Positions 7,917 to 17,395 of a stretch of DNA of 64,000 nt are shown here, one piece after another. The DNA is from Paenibacillus taichungensis (GTDB taxonomy: Bacteria; Bacillota; Bacilli; Paenibacillales; Paenibacillaceae): positions 558,001 to 622,000 of the forward strand of contig NZ_JABMCC010000115.1 in assembly GCF_013359905.1 (NCBI RefSeq), in the 5' to 3' direction. The translations under genes were made by a program, and so were the position numbers. How positions within the stretch are numbered: the stretch's first letter is position 1; each line of letters begins with the position of its first letter. The notes under the pieces are model-generated. The model was not told the DNA's origin and did not search any database. It worked only from the letters and a program-made list of their open reading frames with translations.

Positions 7917-10900
7917 GTGAACAAACGATTATGGTTAGGTGCCAGGTGTACCATTTCAGTTATGTTGACTATTGTCATGTTATGTTCAGGGCTATACATC
8001 ACACCAGCGACCACACACGCGGCAGCAGAGGGGGGAGATATTACTGAACAGGGAGACGTCCATCTAAATGATGTGTCACCTGACTCAGTAAGTATTACGT
8101 TGGGGGAAACTCCTGTGCAGCAGGGCATAACGGCTCGTCCCGGCGATGGACCTTCAGCAGGGCTTCAAGTGGGGATATCTGACGGCAAAGAGTATTGGAA
8201 AACCAATCAGACGGTGAATCCAACAAATCCGGCCGATAACATCCTGTATTTTTACTTTAATGTTGCGGATGAATATTTATTTGAAAATACCGATCAGGAC
8301 GTGTTCGTCACTGTTGAATATTACGATAGCAATAGCGGAGCGATGTCTCTGCAATACGATTCGAAGCAATCCAATTTCAAGGATGCTCCTTTGTTCCGGT
8401 ATGAAAATACGGGAACCTGGAAGACACATACTTTCAAGCTCAGTGATGCCAATTTCGGTAACCGCACCCATGATGCGGATTTCCGAATCGGGGTTAGCGG
8501 TGCAGGGGCACCAGCCAACAATCCGGAACTTCATCTGGCGAAAGTAACTGTCCATAAGCAGCCTCAGCAACAGGGAGGTACTCAGGCGAAGGTTTATGAT
8601 ACGGAATTCCCTACATCAGATATCGTCATTGCAGATCGGAGCGTAACCGATTATGGAGCAATAGGGGACGGTGTCTCGGACGATACTCAAGCTTTCAAAG
8701 AAGCGCTGGCAATAGCCGGAAATCAAGGTGGCGGAGTTGTGTTCGTACCATCCGGAACCTATAAATTAACCGGAGAGCTGGTTATTCCAACAGGCGTTAC
8801 ACTTCGCGGAGATTGGGGGAATCCCGAAGAGCATGGCGGGTTAGTCAAAGGTACAATCCTTGCTGTATATGGCGGCAAAGGTCAAGCTAACGGGAACAGC
8901 TTCATAAAGATGGAGCCTTCCAGTGGGGTAACACATTTGTCTATCTGGTATCCCGAACAGATTATAAATAACCCGGTGGCTTATCCATGGACGATGGAAC
9001 AGCTTCCAGGTGACAGTGCCACGGTGAAAAATGTAACTCTCGTCAATGCATACCAGGGGATCAAGATTGGCCCGGAATGGAACGAACTTCATTATGTGAA
9101 GGATGTATACGGCACCACACTGAAAACCGGTATCTTTCTGGATTTCACAACAGACATTGGGAGACTGGAAGAGCTTCACCTGTCCCCGAATATATGGGCG
9201 AACTCTGGTTTGCCAGGAGCACCTGAGCAATCTCAATTGCGTGAATATATGATACAGCAATCAGAAGGTATCGTAATGGGGCGCTCGGACTGGGAGTATA
9301 TGTCTAATATTCATATCTCGGGTTATAAGACAGGCATACGAATCACGACAAGAACAGGAAGCCTTGAAACAGCCAATGCACAGCTGTACAAGATTCAGAT
9401 CGACGACTGCAACGTAGCGCTGAAGATTGAAGGCGTCAATGATTATGGATTGCTGGTGACAGATAGCCAATTCGAAGCGAGTGCTGGTCCGAATCCTGTT
9501 GCCATTTATGCAACGGAAGGTTTTCACTCCATTGCTCAGTTTAACAGCGTAACGGTGGGCGGGGAGCCCAAACATGCGGTTGTGAATGAAGGGCGTGGAA
9601 CGTTGTCCTTTGAGAGCAGTTCTTTCGAGAATTGGGGTGAAGGAAGCGGAGATTATGCCATAGTTGCGAAGAGTGGTTCGCTTATACTGGGCAGTTCTAC
9701 CTTCGCCAAGCCGGATCGGCACCTACTTCTTCAGAGAGATGTGGCAACAATCAATGCCATACATTCCGGACACGAAGGCAACCTTGCAGTGAACGATGAA
9801 AGTACCTCGGCGGAACTGAACATCCATCAGGAAGAAAATTTGGTGTTGGAAACGATACCTAATGTTCCTTCAGTAGATATTGCTGTGCAGCCCAAGCCGG
9901 GTACTCGCGAATTGTTTAACGTAGTGAGCCAGCCCTATTTGGCTGATAACACAGGGAATACGGATTCATCCCAAGCCATCCAACAGGCATTGAATGATGC
10001 CGAAGCAGCAGGTGGAGGAACGGTCTATATGCCGGCTGGTATTTACCGGGTTGAGCAGGCTCTTGTGGTCCCGACTGCCGTAGAACTGCGGGGTAATTAT
10101 GATGTACCTCATCATACGATTGGGAATGGAACCGTTATTTTTACGAACTATGGAGAAAACGACCCGGATGCCGATGCCTTCATTCAGCTGAAGCAAGCAG
10201 CTGGATTACGCGGATTATCTGTCTATTACGATCAACAAACATGGTCTGATGCAAATCCGGTGAAGCCTTATGCCTGGACTGTGCAAGGTCAAGGGAAAAA
10301 CGTATACCTGATCGATACAACCTTGGTTAACCCTTATCAGGCTGTCGACTTCGGCACCCATGATACAAGTGGTCATTATATCGATTATGTAGCGGGATCT
10401 CCGCTCAAGGAAGGCATATATCTTGGTGGCGGGTCAGACGGAGGATACATGCGGAATGTGCAGTTCAATCCGCATTATTATGGTCGGAACAATTATCCAA
10501 ATCATCCATCGAATGATGAAGAATTTAATCAAATTTGGAATTATCAAAAAGAGAATCTGGACGCCTTCCGTATAGGGGATGTTACCAATCAGGTTATTTT
10601 TAATACATTTGTATACGGATCAAAGTACGGTATTCATTTTGAAGAACAGAATGGAAGAGGGCCCGAGGCTATCGTTATTGGTCATGGCACGGATGGCAGT
10701 AAAAAGGGAGCCGTATTACAACATGCGGGAACAGCTGGTCTTTCGTTTATCAATACAGAGCTTGTTTCCATGAGTACAACAGACAAGGTATACGTGGAGG
10801 TTGGGCCAGACTTTGGTTCCAAAGCGGTGTTCTTCAATACGTCCATGTGGGGAGACACAACAAGATCTTTTGATATTCACGGAGGAGATATCCGCATACA

Positions 10901-13472
10901 GCAGGGAAACTTCACAAACGTTGGTGAAATCGGCATTAATGCAATCGGTGGTGATATTACCCTCTACAATTCCTATTTTCAACAGCCACGTACGAATCAT
11001 GTGGTTGCAGGTCCAAACGTAGAGAAGATGGTGATATCCAACAACCTGTTTAATGGCGGTTTTCAGATTGAGAATGAAGCCCCTCCTGGAAAAGTGACGG
11101 GTACCAATCTGTTTCCTTTGGCACTCAAACTGAACCAGCTTGGGTATGATCCATCCAGACCAGGTGATCCCGGAAGCACGCTGACTTTGACTAATGTTGC
11201 AGGTGAGGCTTTGCTTAAAGGGGAGATCGAACTGATTGAACCGAGTGTGTATCAGGCGATGTTTAAGCCAGTACGATTTGAGGGGCTGGGCATTGGGAAA
11301 AGCAAGGATGTGGCGCTTCCCTATATATCAAGTGACTTGCTCAAATTCAGAGTAACGCTTGAAAACGGATTCCGTTATGAGACTTCAGTCAAACTGTCAC
11401 AATCCTTTGCGGCACAAAAAGATGCTGTTGGAACGCTGCCATTCATTGAGGTTTCCAGTCCGGAGCATTACAACAGTGTCGGTGGAAGCTGGGGAGGTCC
11501 GAATGACCTCAGCATTCAAGCTAAAGCAAGTTGGGATGCGGAAAATTTGGTTCTCAAGGTGGACGTCAAAGACGATATTCACCATCAATCCAATACCAAT
11601 GGCGATATATGGCAAGGAGACAGTTTACAGCTCGGTATTGACCTTGGTAAAGAGGATGGTGCGGCCAGCAAACAGGTGAATGAGCTTGGTTTTGCACTGA
11701 ATCAGGAAGGTGTCATCACGAAATGGAGATGGCGAGCTCCGGAAGGGGTTGCACCAGGATTATTGGAATCCGCATCAGCAAACATTACCCGGGACGAGAC
11801 GACTCATATTACTCATTATCAAATTACGCTGCCTTTTGCAGCACTTCATCAGGAAGGATATTCATTCCAACCTGACAAACCTATCGGTTTTGCATTGCTT
11901 GTCAACGAAAACGATGGCGAAGGACGATCAGGCTTTATGGAATTTAATGGAGGGATCGGTACAAGTAAAGATGCACGATTATTCGGAAACTTGTACCTGC
12001 TTACGGGTGATTATGTGACATTGTTGGAGCAATCGGCCGAGGCGAGTGTTCGTACTGCGGAGCAAAAGAAAGATGTTACCTCTATAGATACAGCAGCCAA
12101 CTTCGTCACTCTGCTACCAGGCGGCACGTTAAAGTCCTCATTACTCGTGAGACTCGCTGTTCTTACATCAGGTTCCAATCCGAATCCCGGGGGACCCAAT
12201 CCACAGCCAGGCTCGGGTTCTGGTTCGCAGCCAGGTGCTGGAGGGGGCCCTACGACTGGAGGGAAGAATGAACCAACACCCGCCGCTCCTGGTGCTACAA
12301 TGCAGCTTCAGCCCAAGCTGGATAAGGCTGCTGCATTGGCAACAGCCGAGCTCACCAACAAGATGATGGAGGATGCATTCAACCGCATCACCCCTGATCA
12401 GGACAGGAAAAAGAAGCTGATTGTAGACATCGAATCTGTAGATGGTGCTGAAGGGTATGCTCTGACACTTCCATCCAGCTTTTTGCAGGAAGTACCATCT
12501 ACCCATTGGTTGGAGATTCGAACAGCATGGGGAGTGCTGCTGGTTCCGAGCAATTTGCTGGCCAATACCAAAGGAACGATTGGAGAGCGTATTAACTTGG
12601 TATTAAGTAAGGCTAATCGAAGCACTTGGAGTGCCAAGATGAAATCAGACTTAGGAGAGCGGCCGGCGATTTCATTATCTGTGATATCGGATGGAAAATC
12701 CGTTGCATGGCAAAATTCCATTACGCCAATCACAGTAAGTTTACCCTATCAGCCTAATGTAACTGAACTGCTGGACCCGGAAAAACTCGCAGTACAACGT
12801 ATCGCGGATGACGGGCAAATGATCTCCATTCCAAATGGGAAGTTCAATAAAAAATCGGAACAAATGATTTTCAAGACACGACAAAACGGAGTTTATACAA
12901 TCACTCAGGATAATCGAACATTCCAGGATATACAGCAGCTATCATGGGCCCGCCATGCCATCGAAGTCCTAGTGTCCAAAGGGGTTATTCGTGGAATGAC
13001 AAAGGCAGAATATCAGCCTCAATCCATGATCCGCCGAGCGGATTTCGTAACTCTGCTTACCAATGCCTTAGAATTACAACCAGATCAGGGAACCAAGGTG
13101 GAACGCTTCGCGGATGTACCTGAGCATGTTTATTACGAACAGTCCGTGAATACCGCAAGAACGCTGGGCATCATTCAAGGGGCAGGCGCGGATCGATTCT
13201 CGCCAGCGTCTCCAATTACCCGGGAAGAAGCAGCGGTTATGATCTACCGAGCTATGCAAGTTATCGGGATGCAGCCTCCTCCTGAAGGTGAATCCGGTCT
13301 GAATGACTATAAAGATACTCATTTGATTAAGGCATATGCCCGCGATGCCATTGATTCATTAACCAAATCAACAATAATGGAAGGAAGCAATGGCAGCTTC
13401 CATCCGGAAGATACAATGACACGTGCTGAGACCGCAGTGCTGCTGTATCGTTTATACAACCGTTTGCCTTAA
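7917..13472 (+). CDS. Giant S-layer-anchored protein with two pectate-lyase-3-type beta-helix domains, CBM9-like domain and three SLH repeats
   Basis: 1851 residues from GTG 7917, chosen because GGGAGGT sits 6 bases upstream and the protein then opens with a clean signal peptide (MNKR..., cleavage near THAAAEGG). Domain order: an N-terminal beta-sandwich-like region (about 40-215); first parallel beta-helix of the pectate-lyase-3 type (about 240-595, opening VTDYGAIGDGVSDDTQAF); a second one (about 665-1060, SSQAIQQALNDAEAAGGGTVYMPAG); a CBM9/DOMON-like domain (about 1170-1365, GDIWQGDSLQLGID); a Pro/Gly-rich linker (about 1420-1458); a beta-rich region; and three SLH repeats from about residue 1668 (FQDIQQL, RFADVPE, YKDTHLI). 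SLH repeats bind pyruvylated cell-wall polymer, so this is a surface-displayed polysaccharide-active protein. Lyase or hydrolase activity and substrate are not established. Confidence 0.9.
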   Translation: MNKRLWLGARCTISVMLTIVMLCSGLYITPATTHAAAEGGDITEQGDVHLNDVSPDSVSITLGETPVQQGITARPGDGPSAGLQVGISDGKEYWKTNQTVNPTNPADNILYFYFNVADEYLFENTDQDVFVTVEYYDSNSGAMSLQYDSKQSNFKDAPLFRYENTGTWKTHTFKLSDANFGNRTHDADFRIGVSGAGAPANNPELHLAKVTVHKQPQQQGGTQAKVYDTEFPTSDIVIADRSVTDYGAIGDGVSDDTQAFKEALAIAGNQGGGVVFVPSGTYKLTGELVIPTGVTLRGDWGNPEEHGGLVKGTILAVYGGKGQANGNSFIKMEPSSGVTHLSIWYPEQIINNPVAYPWTMEQLPGDSATVKNVTLVNAYQGIKIGPEWNELHYVKDVYGTTLKTGIFLDFTTDIGRLEELHLSPNIWANSGLPGAPEQSQLREYMIQQSEGIVMGRSDWEYMSNIHISGYKTGIRITTRTGSLETANAQLYKIQIDDCNVALKIEGVNDYGLLVTDSQFEASAGPNPVAIYATEGFHSIAQFNSVTVGGEPKHAVVNEGRGTLSFESSSFENWGEGSGDYAIVAKSGSLILGSSTFAKPDRHLLLQRDVATINAIHSGHEGNLAVNDESTSAELNIHQEENLVLETIPNVPSVDIAVQPKPGTRELFNVVSQPYLADNTGNTDSSQAIQQALNDAEAAGGGTVYMPAGIYRVEQALVVPTAVELRGNYDVPHHTIGNGTVIFTNYGENDPDADAFIQLKQAAGLRGLSVYYDQQTWSDANPVKPYAWTVQGQGKNVYLIDTTLVNPYQAVDFGTHDTSGHYIDYVAGSPLKEGIYLGGGSDGGYMRNVQFNPHYYGRNNYPNHPSNDEEFNQIWNYQKENLDAFRIGDVTNQVIFNTFVYGSKYGIHFEEQNGRGPEAIVIGHGTDGSKKGAVLQHAGTAGLSFINTELVSMSTTDKVYVEVGPDFGSKAVFFNTSMWGDTTRSFDIHGGDIRIQQGNFTNVGEIGINAIGGDITLYNSYFQQPRTNHVVAGPNVEKMVISNNLFNGGFQIENEAPPGKVTGTNLFPLALKLNQLGYDPSRPGDPGSTLTLTNVAGEALLKGEIELIEPSVYQAMFKPVRFEGLGIGKSKDVALPYISSDLLKFRVTLENGFRYETSVKLSQSFAAQKDAVGTLPFIEVSSPEHYNSVGGSWGGPNDLSIQAKASWDAENLVLKVDVKDDIHHQSNTNGDIWQGDSLQLGIDLGKEDGAASKQVNELGFALNQEGVITKWRWRAPEGVAPGLLESASANITRDETTHITHYQITLPFAALHQEGYSFQPDKPIGFALLVNENDGEGRSGFMEFNGGIGTSKDARLFGNLYLLTGDYVTLLEQSAEASVRTAEQKKDVTSIDTAANFVTLLPGGTLKSSLLVRLAVLTSGSNPNPGGPNPQPGSGSGSQPGAGGGPTTGGKNEPTPAAPGATMQLQPKLDKAAALATAELTNKMMEDAFNRITPDQDRKKKLIVDIESVDGAEGYALTLPSSFLQEVPSTHWLEIRTAWGVLLVPSNLLANTKGTIGERINLVLSKANRSTWSAKMKSDLGERPAISLSVISDGKSVAWQNSITPITVSLPYQPNVTELLDPEKLAVQRIADDGQMISIPNGKFNKKSEQMIFKTRQNGVYTITQDNRTFQDIQQLSWARHAIEVLVSKGVIRGMTKAEYQPQSMIRRADFVTLLTNALELQPDQGTKVERFADVPEHVYYEQSVNTARTLGIIQGAGADRFSPASPITREEAAVMIYRAMQVIGMQPPPEGESGLNDYKDTHLIKAYARDAIDSLTKSTIMEGSNGSFHPEDTMTRAETAVLLYRLYNRLP

Positions 13473-13517
13473 ATCTTCCGATAGGATTGAAATGGAGCAG
13501 ATGAGGAGAGTGAACAC

Positions 13518-14741
13518 ATGGCTAAAATTACACGGATAGAATGCATACGTACAAGGCACGACGGAAGCTGGACCATTGTGAAGATTTCAACGGATCAGGA
13601 TGGTCTTTACGGATTGGGTTCTGCTTCCGATCTTTATAATCCCGAAGCGGTGGTACAGGTCATCGAGCAACTGCTGGCACCATTACTCATAGGGAGGGAT
13701 GCATCCCAGATTGAAGATTTGTGGCATCTCATGCATATGAGCGGATATTGGAGAAATGGGGCAATACTTCATACGGCCATTGGTGGAATTGACATGGCCC
13801 TGTGGGATATCAAGGGCAAGGAAGCGAATCTACCGGTATATCAATTGTTAGGAGGGGCCTGCCGTTCGGCAGTTCCCTGTTACGGCCATGCCGGTGGTGC
13901 TGATATCAGCGAGCTGAAAGAGGATGTATCTCGTTTTATGGAAGAAGGATACACGGTCATTCGAGTGCAGATGGGAGGTTACGGTGGCGGGGGATTTGTC
14001 AGCGGCAAGGACGCGAATTTGCCGCGCGAGCCCTGGAGCAGCGGTCCTGTATTCGATGAACATGCGTATCTGCATGCGATCCCTGACATGTTCGAGAAGT
14101 TGCGCCTGGAATTTGGTAATGGGATTCAGTTTACCCATGATGTGCATGAGCATTTGTCCCCCATTCATGCCATTCAGCTGTCGAAGCGGCTGGAACCTTA
14201 TCATCTTTTCTTTCTGGAAGATGCACTTGCTCCGGAACAGATCGGTTGGTATCGACAGCTGCGTCAACAGAGTGCTACGCCGCAGGCCGTGGGAGAATTA
14301 TTTGTTAATCCTCAGGAGTGGACTGGTCTGATTCAAGAGAAGTTGATCGATTTTATCAGAGTTCGGGTATCGAAAGCAGGCGGAATCAGCGCTTGTCGCA
14401 AGATCGCTGCGCTTGGCGAAGCCTACGGAGTACGAACAGCCTGGCAGGAGGGTGGGGAGAATGATCCTGTTAACCAGGCGGCTGCTGTCCATCTGGATAT
14501 GGCCCTGTGGAACTTTGGTATCCAGGAAATCAATCATTTTAAACCTCATGAGTTGCAGGCATTCCCGGGACATATCGTCAGAGAGGGCGGATATCTATAT
14601 CCTTCCAACAAACCGGGACTGGGCATTGAACTGGATGAAGTGAAGGCCAGATCATTACTAAGTGACTCATGGGATCACAACAAATATCATCGGCCGTATC
14701 CTCTAGACCGCAAAGCGGATGGGACATTGGTGCGACCCTAA
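13518..14741 (+). CDS. Enolase-superfamily dehydratase, D-mannonate dehydratase-like (ManD/RspA type)
   Basis: 407-residue cytosolic enolase-superfamily enzyme. The capping domain (residues 1-115) is followed by the barrel. The metal ligands line up as Asp208, Glu234 and Glu260 with the acid His210 in HDVHEH, and IRVQ supplies Arg149. These match the Asp/Glu/Glu/His set of characterised mannonate dehydratases (Asp210, Glu236, Glu262, His212 in the Novosphingobium enzyme, from memory). The loop carrying the catalytic Tyr in that enzyme looks different here (GGYGGGGFVSG), so activity on D-mannonate or a related sugar acid may be low or altered. ATG follows GAGGAGAG by 7 bases. Its place next to an NAD-dependent epimerase-like gene suggests a route for uronic or aldonic acids released from the polymer. 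Confidence 0.82.
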   Translation: MAKITRIECIRTRHDGSWTIVKISTDQDGLYGLGSASDLYNPEAVVQVIEQLLAPLLIGRDASQIEDLWHLMHMSGYWRNGAILHTAIGGIDMALWDIKGKEANLPVYQLLGGACRSAVPCYGHAGGADISELKEDVSRFMEEGYTVIRVQMGGYGGGGFVSGKDANLPREPWSSGPVFDEHAYLHAIPDMFEKLRLEFGNGIQFTHDVHEHLSPIHAIQLSKRLEPYHLFFLEDALAPEQIGWYRQLRQQSATPQAVGELFVNPQEWTGLIQEKLIDFIRVRVSKAGGISACRKIAALGEAYGVRTAWQEGGENDPVNQAAAVHLDMALWNFGIQEINHFKPHELQAFPGHIVREGGYLYPSNKPGLGIELDEVKARSLLSDSWDHNKYHRPYPLDRKADGTLVRP

Positions 14742-14775
14742 CGAAGTGACAAGAACAGACAGGAGAGATATAGGA

Positions 14776-15618
14776 ATGAAGACGATTGCAGTTACAGGCG
14801 GAGGCGGAAAGCTGGGTTCACAGGTTATTGAGAAGCTGCAATTACAAGGTCATGATGTCGTATCGCTGGATAAACACCTGTCTGACCGGGTGCGTTGCAG
14901 ACAGATTATTGTCGATCTGAACGATTATGGTCAAGTCGTGGGAGCACTTGCCGGAGTGGATGCGATCATCCATCTGGCCGCAATTCCTGCGCCGCTTCAC
15001 TACCCTCACAGCTACATTTTCGCTAATAATACACTTTCCGGATACCATGTGCTGGAAGCAGCCTCTTTGCTTGGTATAAAAAAGGTGATCATGGGCTCCA
15101 GTGAATCATCCTACGGATTTGCCTGGGCCAACAAACCCTTCGCTCCCGATTATTTCCCGGTGGATGAACAGCATCCGCAACAGCCGCAGGAATGTTACGG
15201 CCTGTCCAAGATCGTTAATGAGGTCACTGCAGAGATGTTTCATCGGAGAAGTGGGATACAGGTGATTTCCCTCCGTTTTTCAATGATTGTCGGACCAGGA
15301 GAGTACAGACATTTGGCTATTGCGAAGGCGGAAACGTTCAAGCACATATTGTGGAGCTACATTGATATCAGGGATGCCGTGGATGCTTGTTTGGCTGCTC
15401 TGCACGCCGATTATAATGGGGCTGTTCACGTTAATGTTACCGCTAATGATACGTTAAGTGATCGGCAAACGACAGAATTGCTCGCCACCTTTTATCCTAA
15501 TGTAAAAGATCTACGGACACCTTTCTCTAGTCGAGAAGCCATTGTTAGTAATGGAATGGTGAAAGAGCTTCTGTCCTGGGGCCCGAAGCATTCGTGGGCG
15601 GATGAAGAACAGGAGTAG
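14776..15618 (+). CDS. NAD-dependent epimerase/dehydratase family protein (extended SDR)
   Basis: 280-residue Rossmann-fold enzyme. Start is ATG 14776, preceded by AGGAGAG; an upstream ATG at 14719 overlaps the previous gene and has no ribosome site. The dinucleotide loop is TGGGGKLGSQVIEKL, and the catalytic pair is in YGLSK (YxxxK) with an upstream Ser in MGSSESSYG. Length and the short C-terminal part resemble uronate dehydrogenases and nucleotide-sugar-free epimerases more than UDP-galactose epimerase. The dehydratase upstream makes oxidation or epimerisation of a sugar acid plausible. The substrate is not readable. Confidence 0.82.
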   Translation: MKTIAVTGGGGKLGSQVIEKLQLQGHDVVSLDKHLSDRVRCRQIIVDLNDYGQVVGALAGVDAIIHLAAIPAPLHYPHSYIFANNTLSGYHVLEAASLLGIKKVIMGSSESSYGFAWANKPFAPDYFPVDEQHPQQPQECYGLSKIVNEVTAEMFHRRSGIQVISLRFSMIVGPGEYRHLAIAKAETFKHILWSYIDIRDAVDACLAALHADYNGAVHVNVTANDTLSDRQTTELLATFYPNVKDLRTPFSSREAIVSNGMVKELLSWGPKHSWADEEQE

Positions 15619-15651
15619 CTTATGCGCAACTAAAATGAATAGGGGGATAAT

Positions 15652-17343
15652 ATGCTAAATTTCATGCAAAAAAACAAGAAGGTTTTGGCTTTTGCAAGTG
15701 CGGCATTATTGATTCTTACGTTGTGTTTGTCTATTTCACCTTCCATCGTATCGGCAGCTTCCGCGTTTAATCAAACGCAGGCTTCCAGTTATAACAGTCA
15801 ATCCGGAGTCCAACTGGAAAGTTCCAGCGAGGGTGGGCAAAATGTCGCATTTATCGACAACGGCGATTACATTGTATTCAACAATGTGGATTTTGGCAGC
15901 GGTGCCAATTCAATCGACGTGAGAGTAGCCAGTAATAACAGTGGCGGTACGATTGAGGTCCGTCTGGATAGCCTAAACGGGACACTCGCGGGAACTGTTG
16001 CTGTTCCAGCTACGGGCGGGTGGCAATCCTGGCAAACGAAGTCCGGGTCAATCAGTGGTGCCACTGGTGTACACACAGTCTATCTTAAATTCACGGGCGG
16101 AACCGGCAATTTATTCAATCTACTCTGGTTCAAGTTCAGTGCTTCCGCCGCAGGCAGCGGAGGCGATGTCGTAGGCAAGCTGTATGCCGGGTATCAAGGC
16201 TGGTTCAACGCAGCCGGAGACGGTTCACCGAACGGGGGCTGGGTGCACTGGTCCAAAAATAGCAGTGCGCCATCAGCAAATGGCAACGTGAATTTCGAGT
16301 TGTATCCAGACCTTCGCGAATATTCCAAGCTGTATCAGACAAGTTTGGCGAACCTCGGTAATGGTTCTCCTGCCAAATTGTTCTCCTCTTACGATCAGGA
16401 GACGGTCAACAAACATTTTGAGTGGATGCAAACCTACAATATCGATGGTGCAGCATTGCAACGGTTCGGCGCAGATGAGAGTGACACACCTAACAACTGG
16501 AAAAGCAACCGGGACAGCGTAGCCGTCAAGGTTAAAAATGCCGCGGAATCTTATAATCGCAAGTTCTATGTCATGTATGACATTACGGGAATGAATGCGA
16601 GCAATTGGGTACAGGCAGTCAAGCATGACTGGACGACCAATGTTGTGAACAACATGCACCTGCCATCATCTTCGGCCTATGCGAAGCAGAATGGCAAAAT
16701 GGTTGTCTGCATCTGGGGTATTGGCTTCACGGATCGGCCGGGTACGGCAGCAGAGGCGGCCGATTTGATCGGTTGGTTCAAAAACCAGGGGATCTATGTC
16801 ATCGGTGGCGTGCCTACGTATTGGAGAACGGGAAATAACGACTCTCGATCTGATTTTATGAACGTCTACAAATCGTTGGATATGATCTCGCCTTGGTCCG
16901 TTGCCCGCTTCGGCAATATTCAGCAAGCGGACAGCTTCAAAACCAATCAGCTTCAACCTGATCTGGCTTTCACACAGCAAAATGGAATTGACTATCAGCC
17001 AGTGATCTGGCCGGGTTCGGCTTGGTCGAACATGACTGGTGGCCCAAGAAACGAGAATCCGCGTCTGCATGGAGACTTTATGTGGAGGCAGGCCTACAAT
17101 CTGAAGAGCATCGGTATCAATACCGGATATATCGCGATGTTTGACGAGTACGATGAAGGTACGGCTATTGCCAAGATGGCAGAGAACAGCTCCATGATTC
17201 CAACCAATCAATATTTTCTAACGCTGGATGCCGACGGTGTTGCCGTATCTTCAGACTTTTATCTCCGACTTGCAGGGGATATCAATCGCATGTTCAAAAA
17301 TCAGATTCCAGTGACGGCAAACCATCCAACAAGTCATCAATAG
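15652..17343 (+). CDS. Secreted CBM6/35-like module fused to GH99/GH71-like glycoside hydrolase
   Basis: 563 residues with a signal peptide (cleavage near VSAASAF). Residues about 38-165 form a CBM6/35-type beta-sandwich (GDYIVFNNVDF, GGTIEVRLDSLNG, TGGWQSWQT). Residues 175-545 begin KLYAGYQGWFNAAGDG and continue with WVHWS, NIDGAALQRF, YVMYDITGM, QPVIWPGSAW and AMFDEYDEGTA. This is the pattern of proteins often annotated xylosidase/arabinosidase that belong to the GH71/GH99-like barrel group; true GH99 enzymes are endo-acting alpha-mannosidases. Given GH38 in the same operon, an alpha-mannan-directed role is attractive but unproven. GGGGGA precedes ATG at good spacing. Confidence 0.78.
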   Translation: MLNFMQKNKKVLAFASAALLILTLCLSISPSIVSAASAFNQTQASSYNSQSGVQLESSSEGGQNVAFIDNGDYIVFNNVDFGSGANSIDVRVASNNSGGTIEVRLDSLNGTLAGTVAVPATGGWQSWQTKSGSISGATGVHTVYLKFTGGTGNLFNLLWFKFSASAAGSGGDVVGKLYAGYQGWFNAAGDGSPNGGWVHWSKNSSAPSANGNVNFELYPDLREYSKLYQTSLANLGNGSPAKLFSSYDQETVNKHFEWMQTYNIDGAALQRFGADESDTPNNWKSNRDSVAVKVKNAAESYNRKFYVMYDITGMNASNWVQAVKHDWTTNVVNNMHLPSSSAYAKQNGKMVVCIWGIGFTDRPGTAAEAADLIGWFKNQGIYVIGGVPTYWRTGNNDSRSDFMNVYKSLDMISPWSVARFGNIQQADSFKTNQLQPDLAFTQQNGIDYQPVIWPGSAWSNMTGGPRNENPRLHGDFMWRQAYNLKSIGINTGYIAMFDEYDEGTAIAKMAENSSMIPTNQYFLTLDADGVAVSSDFYLRLAGDINRMFKNQIPVTANHPTSHQ

Positions 17344-17395
17344 AGCCCAAATGGCATGATTTTAACAAGTTCGTATACATTCAGGAGGATTAAAA

